Source of the DNA: Micromonospora sp. NBC_00421 | Lineage (GTDB): Bacteria > Actinomycetota > Actinomycetes > Mycobacteriales > Micromonosporaceae | NCBI RefSeq assembly: GCF_036017915.1 | Contig: NZ_CP107929.1 | Span: 3,600,001 to 3,664,000, forward strand | DNA length: 64,000 nucleotides | Direction of reading: 5' to 3' | Part shown: positions 8,724 through 17,488 of the stretch, one piece after another | Layout of the letters: each line of letters starts with the position of its first letter | Position numbering within the stretch: the first letter of the stretch is position 1 | The notes under the pieces: model-generated | What the model saw: only the letters and a program-made list of their open reading frames with translations | Told to the model about the DNA's origin: nothing | Databases searched by the model: none | Position numbers and translations under genes: made by a program

Positions 8724-9992
8724 TCAGTGCTGGTCGCGCGGTCCCGCGTACTCGACGGGACGCCCGTCGCGCGACCCGTCGCCGGCGTCTCTCGGCCCCG
8801 GCACGGCGGCAGCGCCGCAGGCGACCACGCCGCCGGAGTCGGCACCGCCGGGAGCAGCACCGCCGGGGACAGCGCCCTCGGGTACAGCGCCGTCGGGGGT
8901 GGGCGGCGCGGGTGGGGTACGGCGGCGGGGGGCGAGGCGGCGCATCATCGGCGTCTCCACCCAGCGGTGCAGGGCTGCGGCCAGCACCAGGTTCACCACC
9001 AGGAAACCGAGCACGGCCAGCGGCCCCGACCAGCCGGGCAGCCCCACGCCCCAGTGCCCGGTGAGCCGCAGCACGGTCATCATCACCAGCACGTGCACCA
9101 GGTAGAAGGCGAACGACACCTCGCCGAGCCAGATCAGTGTGCGGTGCCGCCACGGCGACCAGCGGCCCTGCACGTCCGCCCGGGCCGCCGCCGGGATGAC
9201 CAGGATGTACGCCACCGACAGCAGCGCCGCCCACATCTCGGCCGGGATCCAGTGTGCCGCCACCCAGACGGCCACGAAGAACAGGCTGGCCAGCGGCAGG
9301 CCGGGGCCCCGCCAGTGGCCACGGCGCAGCAGCTCGGCGGCGGCGACGCCCAGCCAGAACTCGGTGGAGCGGACCAGCGGGAAGACCTGGGTGAACCACC
9401 AGTTGGTGCCCTCGGGCAGCAACTGCTGGCCGGGCCAGAGCGACAGGATCACCAGCGGCACCGCCACCACCACCGCCCAGAGCACTCCGGAGCGGGCCCG
9501 CCGGATCGCCGGCAGCACCAGCGGCAGGCAGAGGTAGAAGAACAGCTCGCAGGAGAGCGACCAGCTCACGTTGTTGATGCTGTAGAAGTAACCGGGGGTG
9601 GGGTCCCAGGCCTGGACGAGGAAGAGGTTCTCCAGCGCGGCGCGGGGCACCACCGGGTCGGCGAACCACCACATCACCAGCAGCGCCACCGCCCAGGTCA
9701 GCACGTGGTTGGGATAGATCTTGGCGAGTCGGCGACGCCAGAAGTCCCGCCGCCGGTCGCCGTCGCGGGCCGACCAGACCAGCACGAAGCCACTGAGGAT
9801 GAAGAAGAACTGCACCCCGGACAGGCCGAGGGTGAACAACCAGTCGACCACCGCCTTGGCGTCCGGCTGGGCGATGATCCGCATGGTGCCGGCGTGGTAG
9901 CCGAAGACCAGCATGGCGGCGATCCAGCGCAACCCGGTCAGCGACGGCAGTCGGCTCAGCGCGGGGGACGCGGTGGTGGGCACGCTGGTCAC
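8724..9992 (-). CDS. Acyltransferase 3 family integral membrane protein (OafA-like)
   Basis: A 422-residue protein with about ten membrane segments. The N-terminal motif SLTGLRWIAAMLVFGYH places the conserved catalytic His at residue 33, and a second hallmark (FILSGFVL) follows. Members O-acylate exported glycans, lipids or antibiotics using cytoplasmic acyl-CoA. The last 70 residues are a Gly/Pro/Ala-rich tail with a short degenerate repeat (GAVPEGAVPGGAAPGGA). GTG 9992 gives the best family alignment. It is divergent from the pyruvyl transferase gene, so it may decorate the same wall polymer. Confidence 0.85.
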   Translation of the reverse strand: MTSVPTTASPALSRLPSLTGLRWIAAMLVFGYHAGTMRIIAQPDAKAVVDWLFTLGLSGVQFFFILSGFVLVWSARDGDRRRDFWRRRLAKIYPNHVLTWAVALLVMWWFADPVVPRAALENLFLVQAWDPTPGYFYSINNVSWSLSCELFFYLCLPLVLPAIRRARSGVLWAVVVAVPLVILSLWPGQQLLPEGTNWWFTQVFPLVRSTEFWLGVAAAELLRRGHWRGPGLPLASLFFVAVWVAAHWIPAEMWAALLSVAYILVIPAAARADVQGRWSPWRHRTLIWLGEVSFAFYLVHVLVMMTVLRLTGHWGVGLPGWSGPLAVLGFLVVNLVLAAALHRWVETPMMRRLAPRRRTPPAPPTPDGAVPEGAVPGGAAPGGADSGGVVACGAAAVPGPRDAGDGSRDGRPVEYAGPRDQH

Positions 9993-10171
9993 GCCGGGCA
10001 CCCTACCGGCACGCCCGTCCACCGGTGACGGGCCGGGGTGGTGCGGATGTGCCGAAGGTGTACGAAATCCCTCCACTGCCTTAACATCGCGGGACCCGTC
10101 GGTGTCGGCGCACCCGTGGGTAGGCCGGCGACCCGTCGGAGGCGCCCGGGAACGAGGAACGGAGCAGACTG

Positions 10172-11497
10172 GTGCACCAGCGGATCCTGATGCGGGCGAA
10201 GAAGGACCCGTTCGACGTGCGCGGCCCCGAGGAGGCGTACGAGGGGAACTGGATCGGGGAGAACAACGGCAACCTGGTCTTCAGTCACGCCGCGCACAAG
10301 CTGCTGCGTACCTCCACCGCGCGGATCACCTCCACCGAGTTCAAGGTCGACCTGCGCGACGCCGACCGGATCAACGAGCAGTACGACGTGTACGTCATCC
10401 CGCTGGCCAACGCCTTCCGCCGCAGCTACGCCCACCGCATCGAGCTGATGACGAAGCTTGTCGAACGGCTGCGGATCCCGGTGGTGGTCTTCGGGGTCGG
10501 GGTGCAGACCGACGTCCACGGTGACCGGGAGTACCTGCGGCCGATCGACGACGTGGTCACCCGGTTCGTGCGGGCGGCGCTGGAGCGGGGGCCGAGCATC
10601 GGCGTCCGGGGGGAGATAACGGCGCAGTACCTGAACACGCTGGGCTTCTCCGCCGTCGACGTGATCGGTTGCCCGTCGATGTTCCTGCACGGCGACCAGC
10701 TCCGGGTGGAGAAGACCGCACCGGTCCTGACGCCCGACGCCCGGGTGGCGCTTACCGTCTCCCCGTACGTCAAGTCGATGGCGAAGATCATCGCCGCGCA
10801 CCAGGCCCGCTACCCGCACCTGCGCTACCTGCCGCAGGACCTCAGGACGCTCGGCACCCTGCTCTACGGCGACGCCCCGGAGGACCGGGGCAGGACCAGC
10901 GCCATCCCGATCCACTCCTCGCACCCGTTGTTCACCGAGGACAAGGTGCGGATGTTCCTCGACCCGTGGACCTGGATGGACTACCTCGCCGGCTTCGACT
11001 TCGCGTTCGGCACCCGGATCCACGGCACCATCACCGCGCTTGTCGCCGGCACCCCCGGCTTCCTGTTCGCGCACGACTCGCGCACCCTGGAGCTGGCCCG
11101 CTACTTCGACATCCCGCACCGGCTGATGAAGGACGTGCCGGCCGACGTGGACGCGGCGCAGCTCTACGCCGAGGCCGACTACACCGCCCTGCACGCCGGA
11201 CACCGGGCCCGCTACGAGGTGCTGCGGGCCTTCCTGGCCCGGCACGACCTGGGCAACGCGTTCGACGACGGGGACAGCGCGGCCCGCTTCGACGCACAGG
11301 TCCGCGAGACGGAGTTCCCCCCGGCGGTCCGACCGGCCGGGGCCTGCCCGCCCGAGGTGCTACTGGCCCGCATCCAGTGGCTGCGCGACCGCAACGCGGC
11401 CCTCGGCGACGACGTACGGGAGCTGCACGACCAGCGGCTGCGGGCCCGGGTCAAGCGGGCGGTCCCCGCACCGGTACGGCGGATCCTGAACCGTTAA
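10172..11497 (+). CDS. Polysaccharide pyruvyl transferase family protein
   Basis: A 441-residue protein with the CsaB/WcaK-type fold. Residues 1-110 contain NWIGENNGNLVF. The core contains VFGVGVQTD and a C-terminal segment with FGTRIHG, the conserved HG signature, followed by LVAGTPGFLFAHDSRT. Such enzymes add ketal-linked pyruvate to sugars of wall polymers from phosphoenolpyruvate. The C-terminal 60 residues form a charged helical tail ending in a basic stretch (RLRARVKRAVP). GTG 10172 has GGAG upstream at about 8 nt. It is followed by a family 2 glycosyltransferase. Pyruvylated teichoic acids are known in actinomycetes, which fits the context. Confidence 0.8.
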   Translation: MHQRILMRAKKDPFDVRGPEEAYEGNWIGENNGNLVFSHAAHKLLRTSTARITSTEFKVDLRDADRINEQYDVYVIPLANAFRRSYAHRIELMTKLVERLRIPVVVFGVGVQTDVHGDREYLRPIDDVVTRFVRAALERGPSIGVRGEITAQYLNTLGFSAVDVIGCPSMFLHGDQLRVEKTAPVLTPDARVALTVSPYVKSMAKIIAAHQARYPHLRYLPQDLRTLGTLLYGDAPEDRGRTSAIPIHSSHPLFTEDKVRMFLDPWTWMDYLAGFDFAFGTRIHGTITALVAGTPGFLFAHDSRTLELARYFDIPHRLMKDVPADVDAAQLYAEADYTALHAGHRARYEVLRAFLARHDLGNAFDDGDSAARFDAQVRETEFPPAVRPAGACPPEVLLARIQWLRDRNAALGDDVRELHDQRLRARVKRAVPAPVRRILNR

Positions 11498-11586
11498 CCT
11501 GCCGCTCGGCCGCTGTTCAGCAACTCCATCTCCACCGGATACGTCACGTTCCGTGGCCGTCCATACCCGTGCACCAGGGTGGCGGG

Positions 11587-12711
11587 GTGGTCAACCAGCC
11601 CGCGCCCACCCCGCTGCTCAGCGTCGTCGTCCCCGTCCACGGGGTGGAGGCGTACCTGCACCAGTGCCTCGACTCGGTGCGCACGGACGTCCCGGCCGAC
11701 GCGGTGGGCACAGTCGAGATCGTCGCCGTCGACGACGCCTCGCCGGACCGGTGCGGGGAACTGCTGCGCGCGTACGCGGCCACCCATCCGGGCGTACGCA
11801 CGGTGCACCTGGACCGTAACGTCGGGCTGGGTCCCGCCCGCAACGCCGGCCTGGACGTGGCCACCGGCGAGTACGTCTGGTTCGTCGACAGCGACGACTG
11901 GTTGCCGCCGGGCACCATCCCGGCGGTGCTCGACCGGCTCCGCGCGCACCGCCCCGACGTACTGATGCTCGACCACCTGCGGGTACGCGACGACGGCCGG
12001 CGGGAGGTGGACGCGAGCAGTCACCTGCTGCGCGACACCCCCGCGGTGGTCCGCCTCGCCGACCGCCCCGGGCTGCTGCGGGTGCAGCACACCGCGTGGA
12101 ACAAGGTGGTCCGCCGGGAGTACCTGAACGCGCTGGAACTGCGCTTCCACCCCGGCTGGTACGAGGACATCCCGTTCAGCAACCCACTGCTCATCGGCGC
12201 GGAACGGATCTCCGTGCTGGACCGGGTCTGCTACCTCTACCGGCAGGGCCGGCAGGGCGCGATCACCTCCACCCGCAGCGGTCGCCACTTCGACGCCTTC
12301 GACCAGTACGACAGGCTGTTCGACTGGGTCGCCCGCCGGCACCCGGACGAGCGGCTGCACGGCGAGTTGTTCACCCTGATGGTCAACCACATGCTGGTGG
12401 TGGTCGGCAACGACGGCCGACTCCATCCGCACCTGCGCCGACGCTTCTTCCACCGGGTCGCCGCGCACTACCGTCGGCACCTGCCGCCGGGCGGCTACCC
12501 GCGTCCGGGCGGGGTGGCCGGGCTCAAGCACCGGCTGGTCGGCCGGGACAACTATCTCGCGTACGCGGTGCTGCGCCAGGCGCACCGGCTGGCCGGCTGG
12601 CTCCGCCGGCCGGTCGCCGCGCCGGAGCCGCCCCCACCGGCCACCGAGCCGGCCCGCGCGGCGGACTCCCCCGCCGACCGGGACGCGCTGGCGGGTCGCG
12701 GCAGCCGGTGA
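11587..12711 (+). CDS. Family 2 glycosyltransferase
   Basis: A 374-residue GT-A enzyme. The N-terminal fold carries LLSVVVPVHGVEAYL, then EIVAVDDASPD (45-55), ARNAGLD, and the metal-binding motif DSDD at 101-104. A basic C-terminal region follows. The family adds a single sugar to a polymer or lipid carrier, and here it probably acts in the wall polymer. GTG 11587 follows a GGGTGGCGGG stretch. No better upstream start is seen. The gene lies 89 bp after the pyruvyl transferase and 69 bp before pseI, consistent with one operon. Confidence 0.85.
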   Translation: MVNQPAPTPLLSVVVPVHGVEAYLHQCLDSVRTDVPADAVGTVEIVAVDDASPDRCGELLRAYAATHPGVRTVHLDRNVGLGPARNAGLDVATGEYVWFVDSDDWLPPGTIPAVLDRLRAHRPDVLMLDHLRVRDDGRREVDASSHLLRDTPAVVRLADRPGLLRVQHTAWNKVVRREYLNALELRFHPGWYEDIPFSNPLLIGAERISVLDRVCYLYRQGRQGAITSTRSGRHFDAFDQYDRLFDWVARRHPDERLHGELFTLMVNHMLVVVGNDGRLHPHLRRRFFHRVAAHYRRHLPPGGYPRPGGVAGLKHRLVGRDNYLAYAVLRQAHRLAGWLRRPVAAPEPPPPATEPARAADSPADRDALAGRGSR

Positions 12712-12780
12712 CCGACGCGCCGGGGTCGGGGTCGGCGGGACCACGGGTACGAGTAACGAGCACAGAGAACAGGGGCGGGG

Positions 12781-13833
12781 ATGACGACGACAGTGAAGAT
12801 CGGGCCGTACGTGGTGGGGGCAGGCGAACAGCCGTTCGTGGTGGCGGAGATGTCCGGCAACCACAACGGCGACCTGGGCCGGGCGCTGGCGATCGTGGAC
12901 GCGGTGGCGGCCAGCGGGGCACACGCGCTGAAGTTGCAGACGTACCGGCCGGACACCATCACCATCGACGTGGACACCCCGGCGTTCCGCATCTCCGGCG
13001 GGCACGAGCTGTGGGGTGGGCAGAACCTCTACCGGCTCTACGAGCGGGCGCACACCCCGTACGAGTGGCACGAGCCGATCTTCGCGCGGGCCCGGGAGCG
13101 GGGGTTGACCGTCTTCTCGTCCCCCTTCGACCCGTCGGCGGTGGAGCTGCTGGAGGGGCTGGACGTCCCGGCGTACAAGATCGCCTCGTCGGAGCTGGTC
13201 GACCTGCCGCTGATCCGGCTGGTGGCGGGCACCGGCAAGCCGCTCGTCATCTCCACCGGGATGGCCACCGTCGCCGAGATCGACGCCGCGGTGCGCACCG
13301 CCCGCGACGGCGGGGCCGGTGGCATCGTGCTGCTGGCCTGCACCGCCTCCTACCCGGCCCCACCGGCGGACAGCAACCTGCGCCGGATCCCGGTGCTGGC
13401 GGACGCCTTCGGGGTGCCGGTCGGCCTGTCCGACCACACCCCCGGCATCGGGGTGCCGGTCGCCTCGGTGGCGCTGGGCGCCTGCTTCATCGAGAAGCAC
13501 GTCACCCTCGACCGGACCGACGGCGGGGTCGACTCCGACTTCTCGCTGAACCCCGACGAGTTGGCCGCCCTGGTGGTCGAGTCGGCGCGGGCACACGCCG
13601 CGCTCGGCGGCACCGCCATCGGGCCGACCCCGGCCGAACGGGAGGGGCTGCGGTTCCGCCGCTCCCTGTTCGTGGTGGACGACGTGCAGGCCGGCGACGA
13701 GGTGACCAGCGCCAACGTCCGCTCGATCCGACCGGCCGGCGGCCTACCCCCGGTGGAGATCGACCGGGTCCTCGGCCGCGCCTTCACCACCGACGTCCCC
13801 CGGGGCACCCCCCTCACCTGGAACCTCATCTGA
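12781..13833 (+). CDS. pseI: Pseudaminic acid synthase (NeuB family)
   Basis: A 350-residue enzyme that condenses 2,4-diacetamido-2,4,6-trideoxy-L-altrose with phosphoenolpyruvate. The N-terminal TIM barrel starts with FVVAEMSGNHNGDL (19-32), and the Ser-Gly-Asn-His form is typical of PseI. Metal/substrate residues sit in GLSDHTPGI (His219) and FIEKHVTLDR (His240). The loop GVDSDFS (249-255) also favours PseI. The C-terminal SAF (antifreeze-like) domain covers about 294-350. All other Pse pathway genes lie within 13 kb downstream, which supports PseI over N-acetylneuraminate synthase. Confidence 0.88.
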   Translation: MTTTVKIGPYVVGAGEQPFVVAEMSGNHNGDLGRALAIVDAVAASGAHALKLQTYRPDTITIDVDTPAFRISGGHELWGGQNLYRLYERAHTPYEWHEPIFARARERGLTVFSSPFDPSAVELLEGLDVPAYKIASSELVDLPLIRLVAGTGKPLVISTGMATVAEIDAAVRTARDGGAGGIVLLACTASYPAPPADSNLRRIPVLADAFGVPVGLSDHTPGIGVPVASVALGACFIEKHVTLDRTDGGVDSDFSLNPDELAALVVESARAHAALGGTAIGPTPAEREGLRFRRSLFVVDDVQAGDEVTSANVRSIRPAGGLPPVEIDRVLGRAFTTDVPRGTPLTWNLI

Positions 13834-13983
13834 CCGAGCCCACCCCGCACCCGCACCAGTGATCAGGTGACGAAAATGCGCAGGACACGCCGGGGAACCG
13901 CAATCTGATCATGGTGCTCCCACCCACGGCACGGCGCGTCGATGTGGCGGGGAGCGGGGTGGGACGCCAGGGCGGGGTGGCGC

Positions 13984-14568
13984 TCAGGGGGCGAAGGCGA
14001 CCGTGATCACCAGGTCGGCCAGGTGCAGGGTGCGCCAGACCGCGCGGGTGTGCGGCGGTACGGACAGGCCGTGCCGCCGCCACCAGGCCGCCACCGGCAA
14101 CTCGGCCAGCTTGCAGAGGCTCTCCGCTCGGGTCCAGCGGGCCCAGAAGTCGACCGGCCCGAACCGCGCGGCCAACGCGGGCGGAACCTCGGCAGCAGCC
14201 CGCTCGGCATCGATCGCCACCCGCCAGCCGTGGTCGGCCGGGCCGTACCAACCGACGCAGCGCCCGTCGTCGAGGTGGCTACGGGTCACCGCGTACCGCA
14301 GCTCGGCGGGGGTGCCGACGCGCAGGTGCCGTTCGGCGGCGCGCAGCAGCGCCGGCACCGGCCGTGTCCCCGCAGGTGCCGGCTCACCCGGGCCATCCGC
14401 CGACTGAACCGGTCCACCTGTGGGCTGGACCTCCCCGCCCACCCCGGTCCCACTCACCCCGGTGTCGCCCGGCACGAATCCGACCGGGCCACCCCCGCCC
14501 GGCACGAACCCGGGCAGGACGCTGCCGGGTCGGTGGTCGGGTCGGGTGGGGTCAGATCGAGGCGGCAC
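13984..14568 (-). CDS. Divergent 4'-phosphopantetheinyl transferase-like protein
   Basis: A 194-residue protein. Residues 1-65 are Pro/Gly-rich and may not all be translated. The rest resembles the phosphopantetheinyl transferase superfamily: RVAIDAER corresponds to the Mg-binding GIDxE motif, and FWARWTRAESLCKL corresponds to W-x-x-K-E-x-x-x-K, with the first Lys replaced. It is last in a minus-strand run with an acyl carrier protein, an AMP-ligase and an SDR, so it could load the carrier's prosthetic arm. The GTG at 14568 overlaps the SDR end by 17 bp. A later start near 14380 is possible. Family assignment is by motif only. Confidence 0.6.
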   Translation of the reverse strand: MPPRSDPTRPDHRPGSVLPGFVPGGGGPVGFVPGDTGVSGTGVGGEVQPTGGPVQSADGPGEPAPAGTRPVPALLRAAERHLRVGTPAELRYAVTRSHLDDGRCVGWYGPADHGWRVAIDAERAAAEVPPALAARFGPVDFWARWTRAESLCKLAELPVAAWWRRHGLSVPPHTRAVWRTLHLADLVITVAFAP

Positions 14569-15298
14569 CGTCGACCACGATGACCTGGCCGTTGATGTTG
14601 GTGTGCTCGCACAGCAGCATCCGCACCACCGGTACCACCTCGGCGGGCTCGGTCAGGTGCCCGGTCGGGGTACGCCGGACGATCTGGTCGAGCTGGGTGC
14701 TGCCCAGCACGGCGGACATCTCCGAGGCGAAGAAGCCCGGGGCGACGGCGTTGACAAGCATCCGCCCGCCCAGCTCGCGGGCCAGCGAGCGGGTCGCCGC
14801 GTCCATGCCGCCCTTGGTGGCCGAGTACGCCACCAGGCCGGGGAAGCCGCGCTGCGCGCAGATCGAGGTGACGTTGACGATCCGACCGCGCCGGCCCTGG
14901 CCCAGCATCCGCCGGATCACCAGGCGGGTGAGCTGCAACGGCGCGGTCAGGTTGGTCTCGACGATCCGGACGATGTCGCCGGTGGCGGTGTGCGTGTGCA
15001 TCGAGTCCTGCCCGACGGCGGCGTTGTTCACCAGCCCGTCGACCGGGCCGAACCGCGCCTCCACCGTCCGGACGAAGCCCTGCGCTGCGGCGAGGTCGGT
15101 GACGTCCACCGCACCGACGTGCACCCGGTCGGGGTGCTCGGCGGCCAACTTCTCCAGCTCGGGGGTGACGGTACGGGCGAAGGCGGCCACCGTGAGCCCG
15201 GCGTCGAGCAGGTCGGTGACGATGGCCAGGCCCAGCCCCCGGGACCCGCCGGAGACGAGGACGACGGTGCTGGGTGGGACGAGTGTGGAGTCAGACAT
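14552..15298 (-). CDS. Short-chain dehydrogenase/reductase, FabG-like ketoreductase
   Basis: A 248-residue classical SDR. The cofactor loop is GGSRGLG (17-23), NNAA follows at about residue 90, the catalytic Ser is in NVTSICAQ, and YSATK is the Tyr/Lys pair. The C-terminus (INGQVIVVDGAAS) matches FabG-type 3-oxoacyl reductases. ATG 15298 overlaps the upstream AMP-ligase stop by 8 bp, so translation is coupled. In this cassette the likely substrate is an acyl group held on the carrier protein at 16526-16777, for example 3-keto to 3-hydroxy. That is inference. It could also reduce a sugar. Confidence 0.85.
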   Translation of the reverse strand: MSDSTLVPPSTVVLVSGGSRGLGLAIVTDLLDAGLTVAAFARTVTPELEKLAAEHPDRVHVGAVDVTDLAAAQGFVRTVEARFGPVDGLVNNAAVGQDSMHTHTATGDIVRIVETNLTAPLQLTRLVIRRMLGQGRRGRIVNVTSICAQRGFPGLVAYSATKGGMDAATRSLARELGGRMLVNAVAPGFFASEMSAVLGSTQLDQIVRRTPTGHLTEPAEVVPVVRMLLCEHTNINGQVIVVDGAASI

Positions 15299-16529
15299 CG
15301 CTCTTCAGGGTCTCCTTGACGGGGATCTCGGTCAGCAGCCGGATCCGGCGCGGTACCGCGTACTCGGGAAGCCGTTCGGCACACCAGCGCACCAGCACGC
15401 CCTCGTCCAGCGGGGCGTCCGCGTCGGCGGTGGTGGGGACGACCTCGGCGACCACCATCCGGCCGAGCACCGGCGCGCGTCGGCCGGTCACCCGGGCCCA
15501 GGCGACCCGGGGGTGGGCGGTGAGCATGTCGCGTACCAGCCCGGCGGAGACCTTGCTGCCACCGACGTTGATCTCGTCGGAGTCGAGTCGACCGGTGATC
15601 AGGACCCGGTCGTCGACGATCTGCACCCGGTCGCCGGTGCGTACCGGCCCGTCGAGCCCGACGCCGTGGTGCGGTGAGGTGATCACCAGCTCGTCGTCGT
15701 GCACCGAGAGGGTGGGCCGGCCGGGGGTCACCCGGTCGAGCCAGCCGACCGGGAAACCGGCCCGGCCGTCGTGCACCACGATCGACGCACCGACCTCGGA
15801 GGAGGCGTAGATCCAGGAGATCCGGGCGGCCGGGAAGATCTCCCGGAGCCGGTCCAGGACGGCCTGGTCGACGGGTTCGCCACCGAGGGTGAGCTGCCGC
15901 AGCGGCACCCGGGCCAGCGCCTCGGGATCGCGGTGCAGGGTGCGCCGCCAGAAGGTCGGGGTGCCGGAGGCGGCGTCGACCCCGTGCGCGGCGGCCAGCA
16001 CCGGCCAGTCGTCCAGCTCGTCCGGGTCGACCACCACCAGGTGCTGACCGGGTTGGGTGAGCGCCAGGGTGACCACCTGCCACCAGGCGTAGCTGCCGGG
16101 GGCGTACGGACAGAGCCAGGTCCGCTCGGGTTGGGCGTCGCGCACGGTGGTCAGCGAGTCGAGGGTGTGGCCGACCCGTTTGGGCCGGCCGGTCGAGCCG
16201 GAGGTGAGCAGCCAGAGCCGGCCGTTGTCCGGGGCCCGGTGCACGGCCGGCGGGACGGTCTGCGCCACCCCGTCGGCGAGCACGGTGACGGCGAAGCCGG
16301 CGGCGGCCAGCTCGTCGCGCATCGTCGGGTCGACCCGGCCGGGGCCGGCGAGCAGCAGCTCGGTGCCGTGCGTGGCGTGCTGGCGGGCGACGGCGAGCGC
16401 GTCGGCACCGGTGGCGAGGACCGCGTCGGGCGAGGGCAGCGTCGGGGTGGGCAGCTCCCGCCAGCTCCGGGCCACCCCGGCGATGACGACCCGGTTGTCC
16501 AGCCCGGCCGGTGTCGTCGCGACGGTCAC
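15291..16529 (-). CDS. AMP-dependent acyl/amino-acid ligase (short adenylation enzyme)
   Basis: A 412-residue ANL-superfamily enzyme, about 90 residues shorter than typical family members. The P-loop is LLTSGSTGRPKRVG. Later motifs are WIYASSEVGAS (in place of YGxTE), RTGDRV and GRLDSDEINVGGSKV, and the C-terminal catalytic Lys lies in ETLKSD. GTG 16529 forms a GTGA overlap with the carrier protein stop, so ligase and carrier are tightly coupled. It should activate a carboxylic or amino acid as its adenylate and load the carrier. DltA/DltC do the same with D-alanine for teichoic acids, but the SDR partner suggests a different acyl group. Confidence 0.8.
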   Translation of the reverse strand: MTVATTPAGLDNRVVIAGVARSWRELPTPTLPSPDAVLATGADALAVARQHATHGTELLLAGPGRVDPTMRDELAAAGFAVTVLADGVAQTVPPAVHRAPDNGRLWLLTSGSTGRPKRVGHTLDSLTTVRDAQPERTWLCPYAPGSYAWWQVVTLALTQPGQHLVVVDPDELDDWPVLAAAHGVDAASGTPTFWRRTLHRDPEALARVPLRQLTLGGEPVDQAVLDRLREIFPAARISWIYASSEVGASIVVHDGRAGFPVGWLDRVTPGRPTLSVHDDELVITSPHHGVGLDGPVRTGDRVQIVDDRVLITGRLDSDEINVGGSKVSAGLVRDMLTAHPRVAWARVTGRRAPVLGRMVVAEVVPTTADADAPLDEGVLVRWCAERLPEYAVPRRIRLLTEIPVKETLKSDV

Positions 16530-16777
16530 TGCCGCTGGAGTTCGGCGAGGAAGTCGAGGACGTCCCCGACGGTGGCGATCCGTCGCAGGCCGGGGGCGTC
16601 GAAGTTCAACTCCTCCCCGGTGACGTCCTCCACCCGCAGGGCGAGCTCCGAGAAGTCCAGCGAGCGGAAGCCGATCTCCCGCAGGTCGGCGGAGTCGTCG
16701 TCGGGCAGCACCCTGCCCTGGTTCTGCAACACCTGCGCCATGAGGTCGCGGATCTGCGCGCGACTCAATTCTTCCAT
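16526..16777 (-). CDS. Acyl carrier protein
   Basis: An 83-residue acidic helical protein. The attachment motif is IGFRSLDFSELALRVED, with Ser39 as the expected phosphopantetheine site (canonical G-x-D-S-L is here G-F-R-S-L). The ATG at 16777 is the first gene of the cassette carrier-ligase-SDR-PPTase-like. It is divergent from the PseH-like GNAT at 16866, with only 88 bp between the starts. This makes joint regulation with the pseudaminate genes likely. It is not the housekeeping fatty-acid AcpP, judging by context and the altered motif. Confidence 0.85.
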   Translation of the reverse strand: MEELSRAQIRDLMAQVLQNQGRVLPDDDSADLREIGFRSLDFSELALRVEDVTGEELNFDAPGLRRIATVGDVLDFLAELQRQ

Positions 16778-16865
16778 GCGGCGAAGTGTACATCCCGGCA
16801 ATTCCTTCCCCCCTTTACCGGGTAGGGTCCGCAGGGATCCACCGGGTTGACACAAAGGGGTACGA

Positions 16866-17375
16866 GTGCTGCGCGAGGCCACCACGGACGACGTTAACCT
16901 GATGTTGTCCTGGCGTAATCAGGAAACCAACCGGCAGGTCAGCAAGACCAGCCACGAGATCACCGCGGACGAGCACGCGGCCTGGTGGTCCCGGGTCCGC
17001 GTCGACCCGGCCCACCGCATCCTGATGTACGTCCACGACGGTCTGACGGTCGGCGTGGTGACCTTCTTCGACCTGCGCCTGGACGGGCCGCGGACCGCCT
17101 CGTGGGGGTTCTACCTGGACGCCGACGGGCTGGCCGAGCAGGGGGCCACCCTGCCCGCCTGGCTGGGGGTGATGCGGGCGGCGGTGGATCACGCCTTCGA
17201 CGTGCTCGCACTGGACCGCCTCGACGGCGAGGTCTTGGCGCACAATACCGCCGTACGGCAGATGAACCGTCGTTTCCGGTTTGTCGAGGGCACCCCGCGC
17301 CGGGAGACACACCACGGCCAGGAAGTCGACATAGTCCCTATTTCCCTGGCCCGGGAGAACCGCCGTCGACGATAA
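16866..17375 (+). CDS. pseH: GNAT N-acetyltransferase, probable PseH (acylates UDP-4-amino-4,6-dideoxy-N-acetyl-altrosamine)
   Basis: A 169-residue GNAT protein. The start MLREATTDDVNLMLSWRN and the following S-H-E-I-T-x-x-E-H-x-x-W-W block are characteristic of PseH/RimJ-like sugar acetyltransferases. It would acylate the 4-amino group made by PseC before PseG releases UDP. Usually acetyl-CoA is the donor. The adjacent carrier/ligase cassette raises the possibility of a different acyl donor. GTG 16866 sits in a short divergent promoter region containing TTGACA (16848-16853), which is too close to the start to act alone as its -35. Confidence 0.8.
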   Translation: MLREATTDDVNLMLSWRNQETNRQVSKTSHEITADEHAAWWSRVRVDPAHRILMYVHDGLTVGVVTFFDLRLDGPRTASWGFYLDADGLAEQGATLPAWLGVMRAAVDHAFDVLALDRLDGEVLAHNTAVRQMNRRFRFVEGTPRRETHHGQEVDIVPISLARENRRRR

Positions 17376-17488
17376 TTTCGACAATTGTCCGGCGACCATT
17401 CACGGGGCGGCCATCCGACGTTAACCGGCCCGGCGTCGTCGCGGTCCGCCGCTCGGCAGCCGGATCAGCGGCCGACCGGCAACCCGGA

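Noticed and set aside
11494..13596. 700-codon minus-strand frame opposite the glycosyltransferase and pseI
   Set aside because: No motif, and it crosses two real genes with good plus-strand codon periodicity.
13860..13911. TGATCAG ... CTGATCA inverted repeat as a terminator
   Set aside because: Only 7-bp arms separated by 38 nt, which is too weak and widely spaced for an intrinsic terminator.
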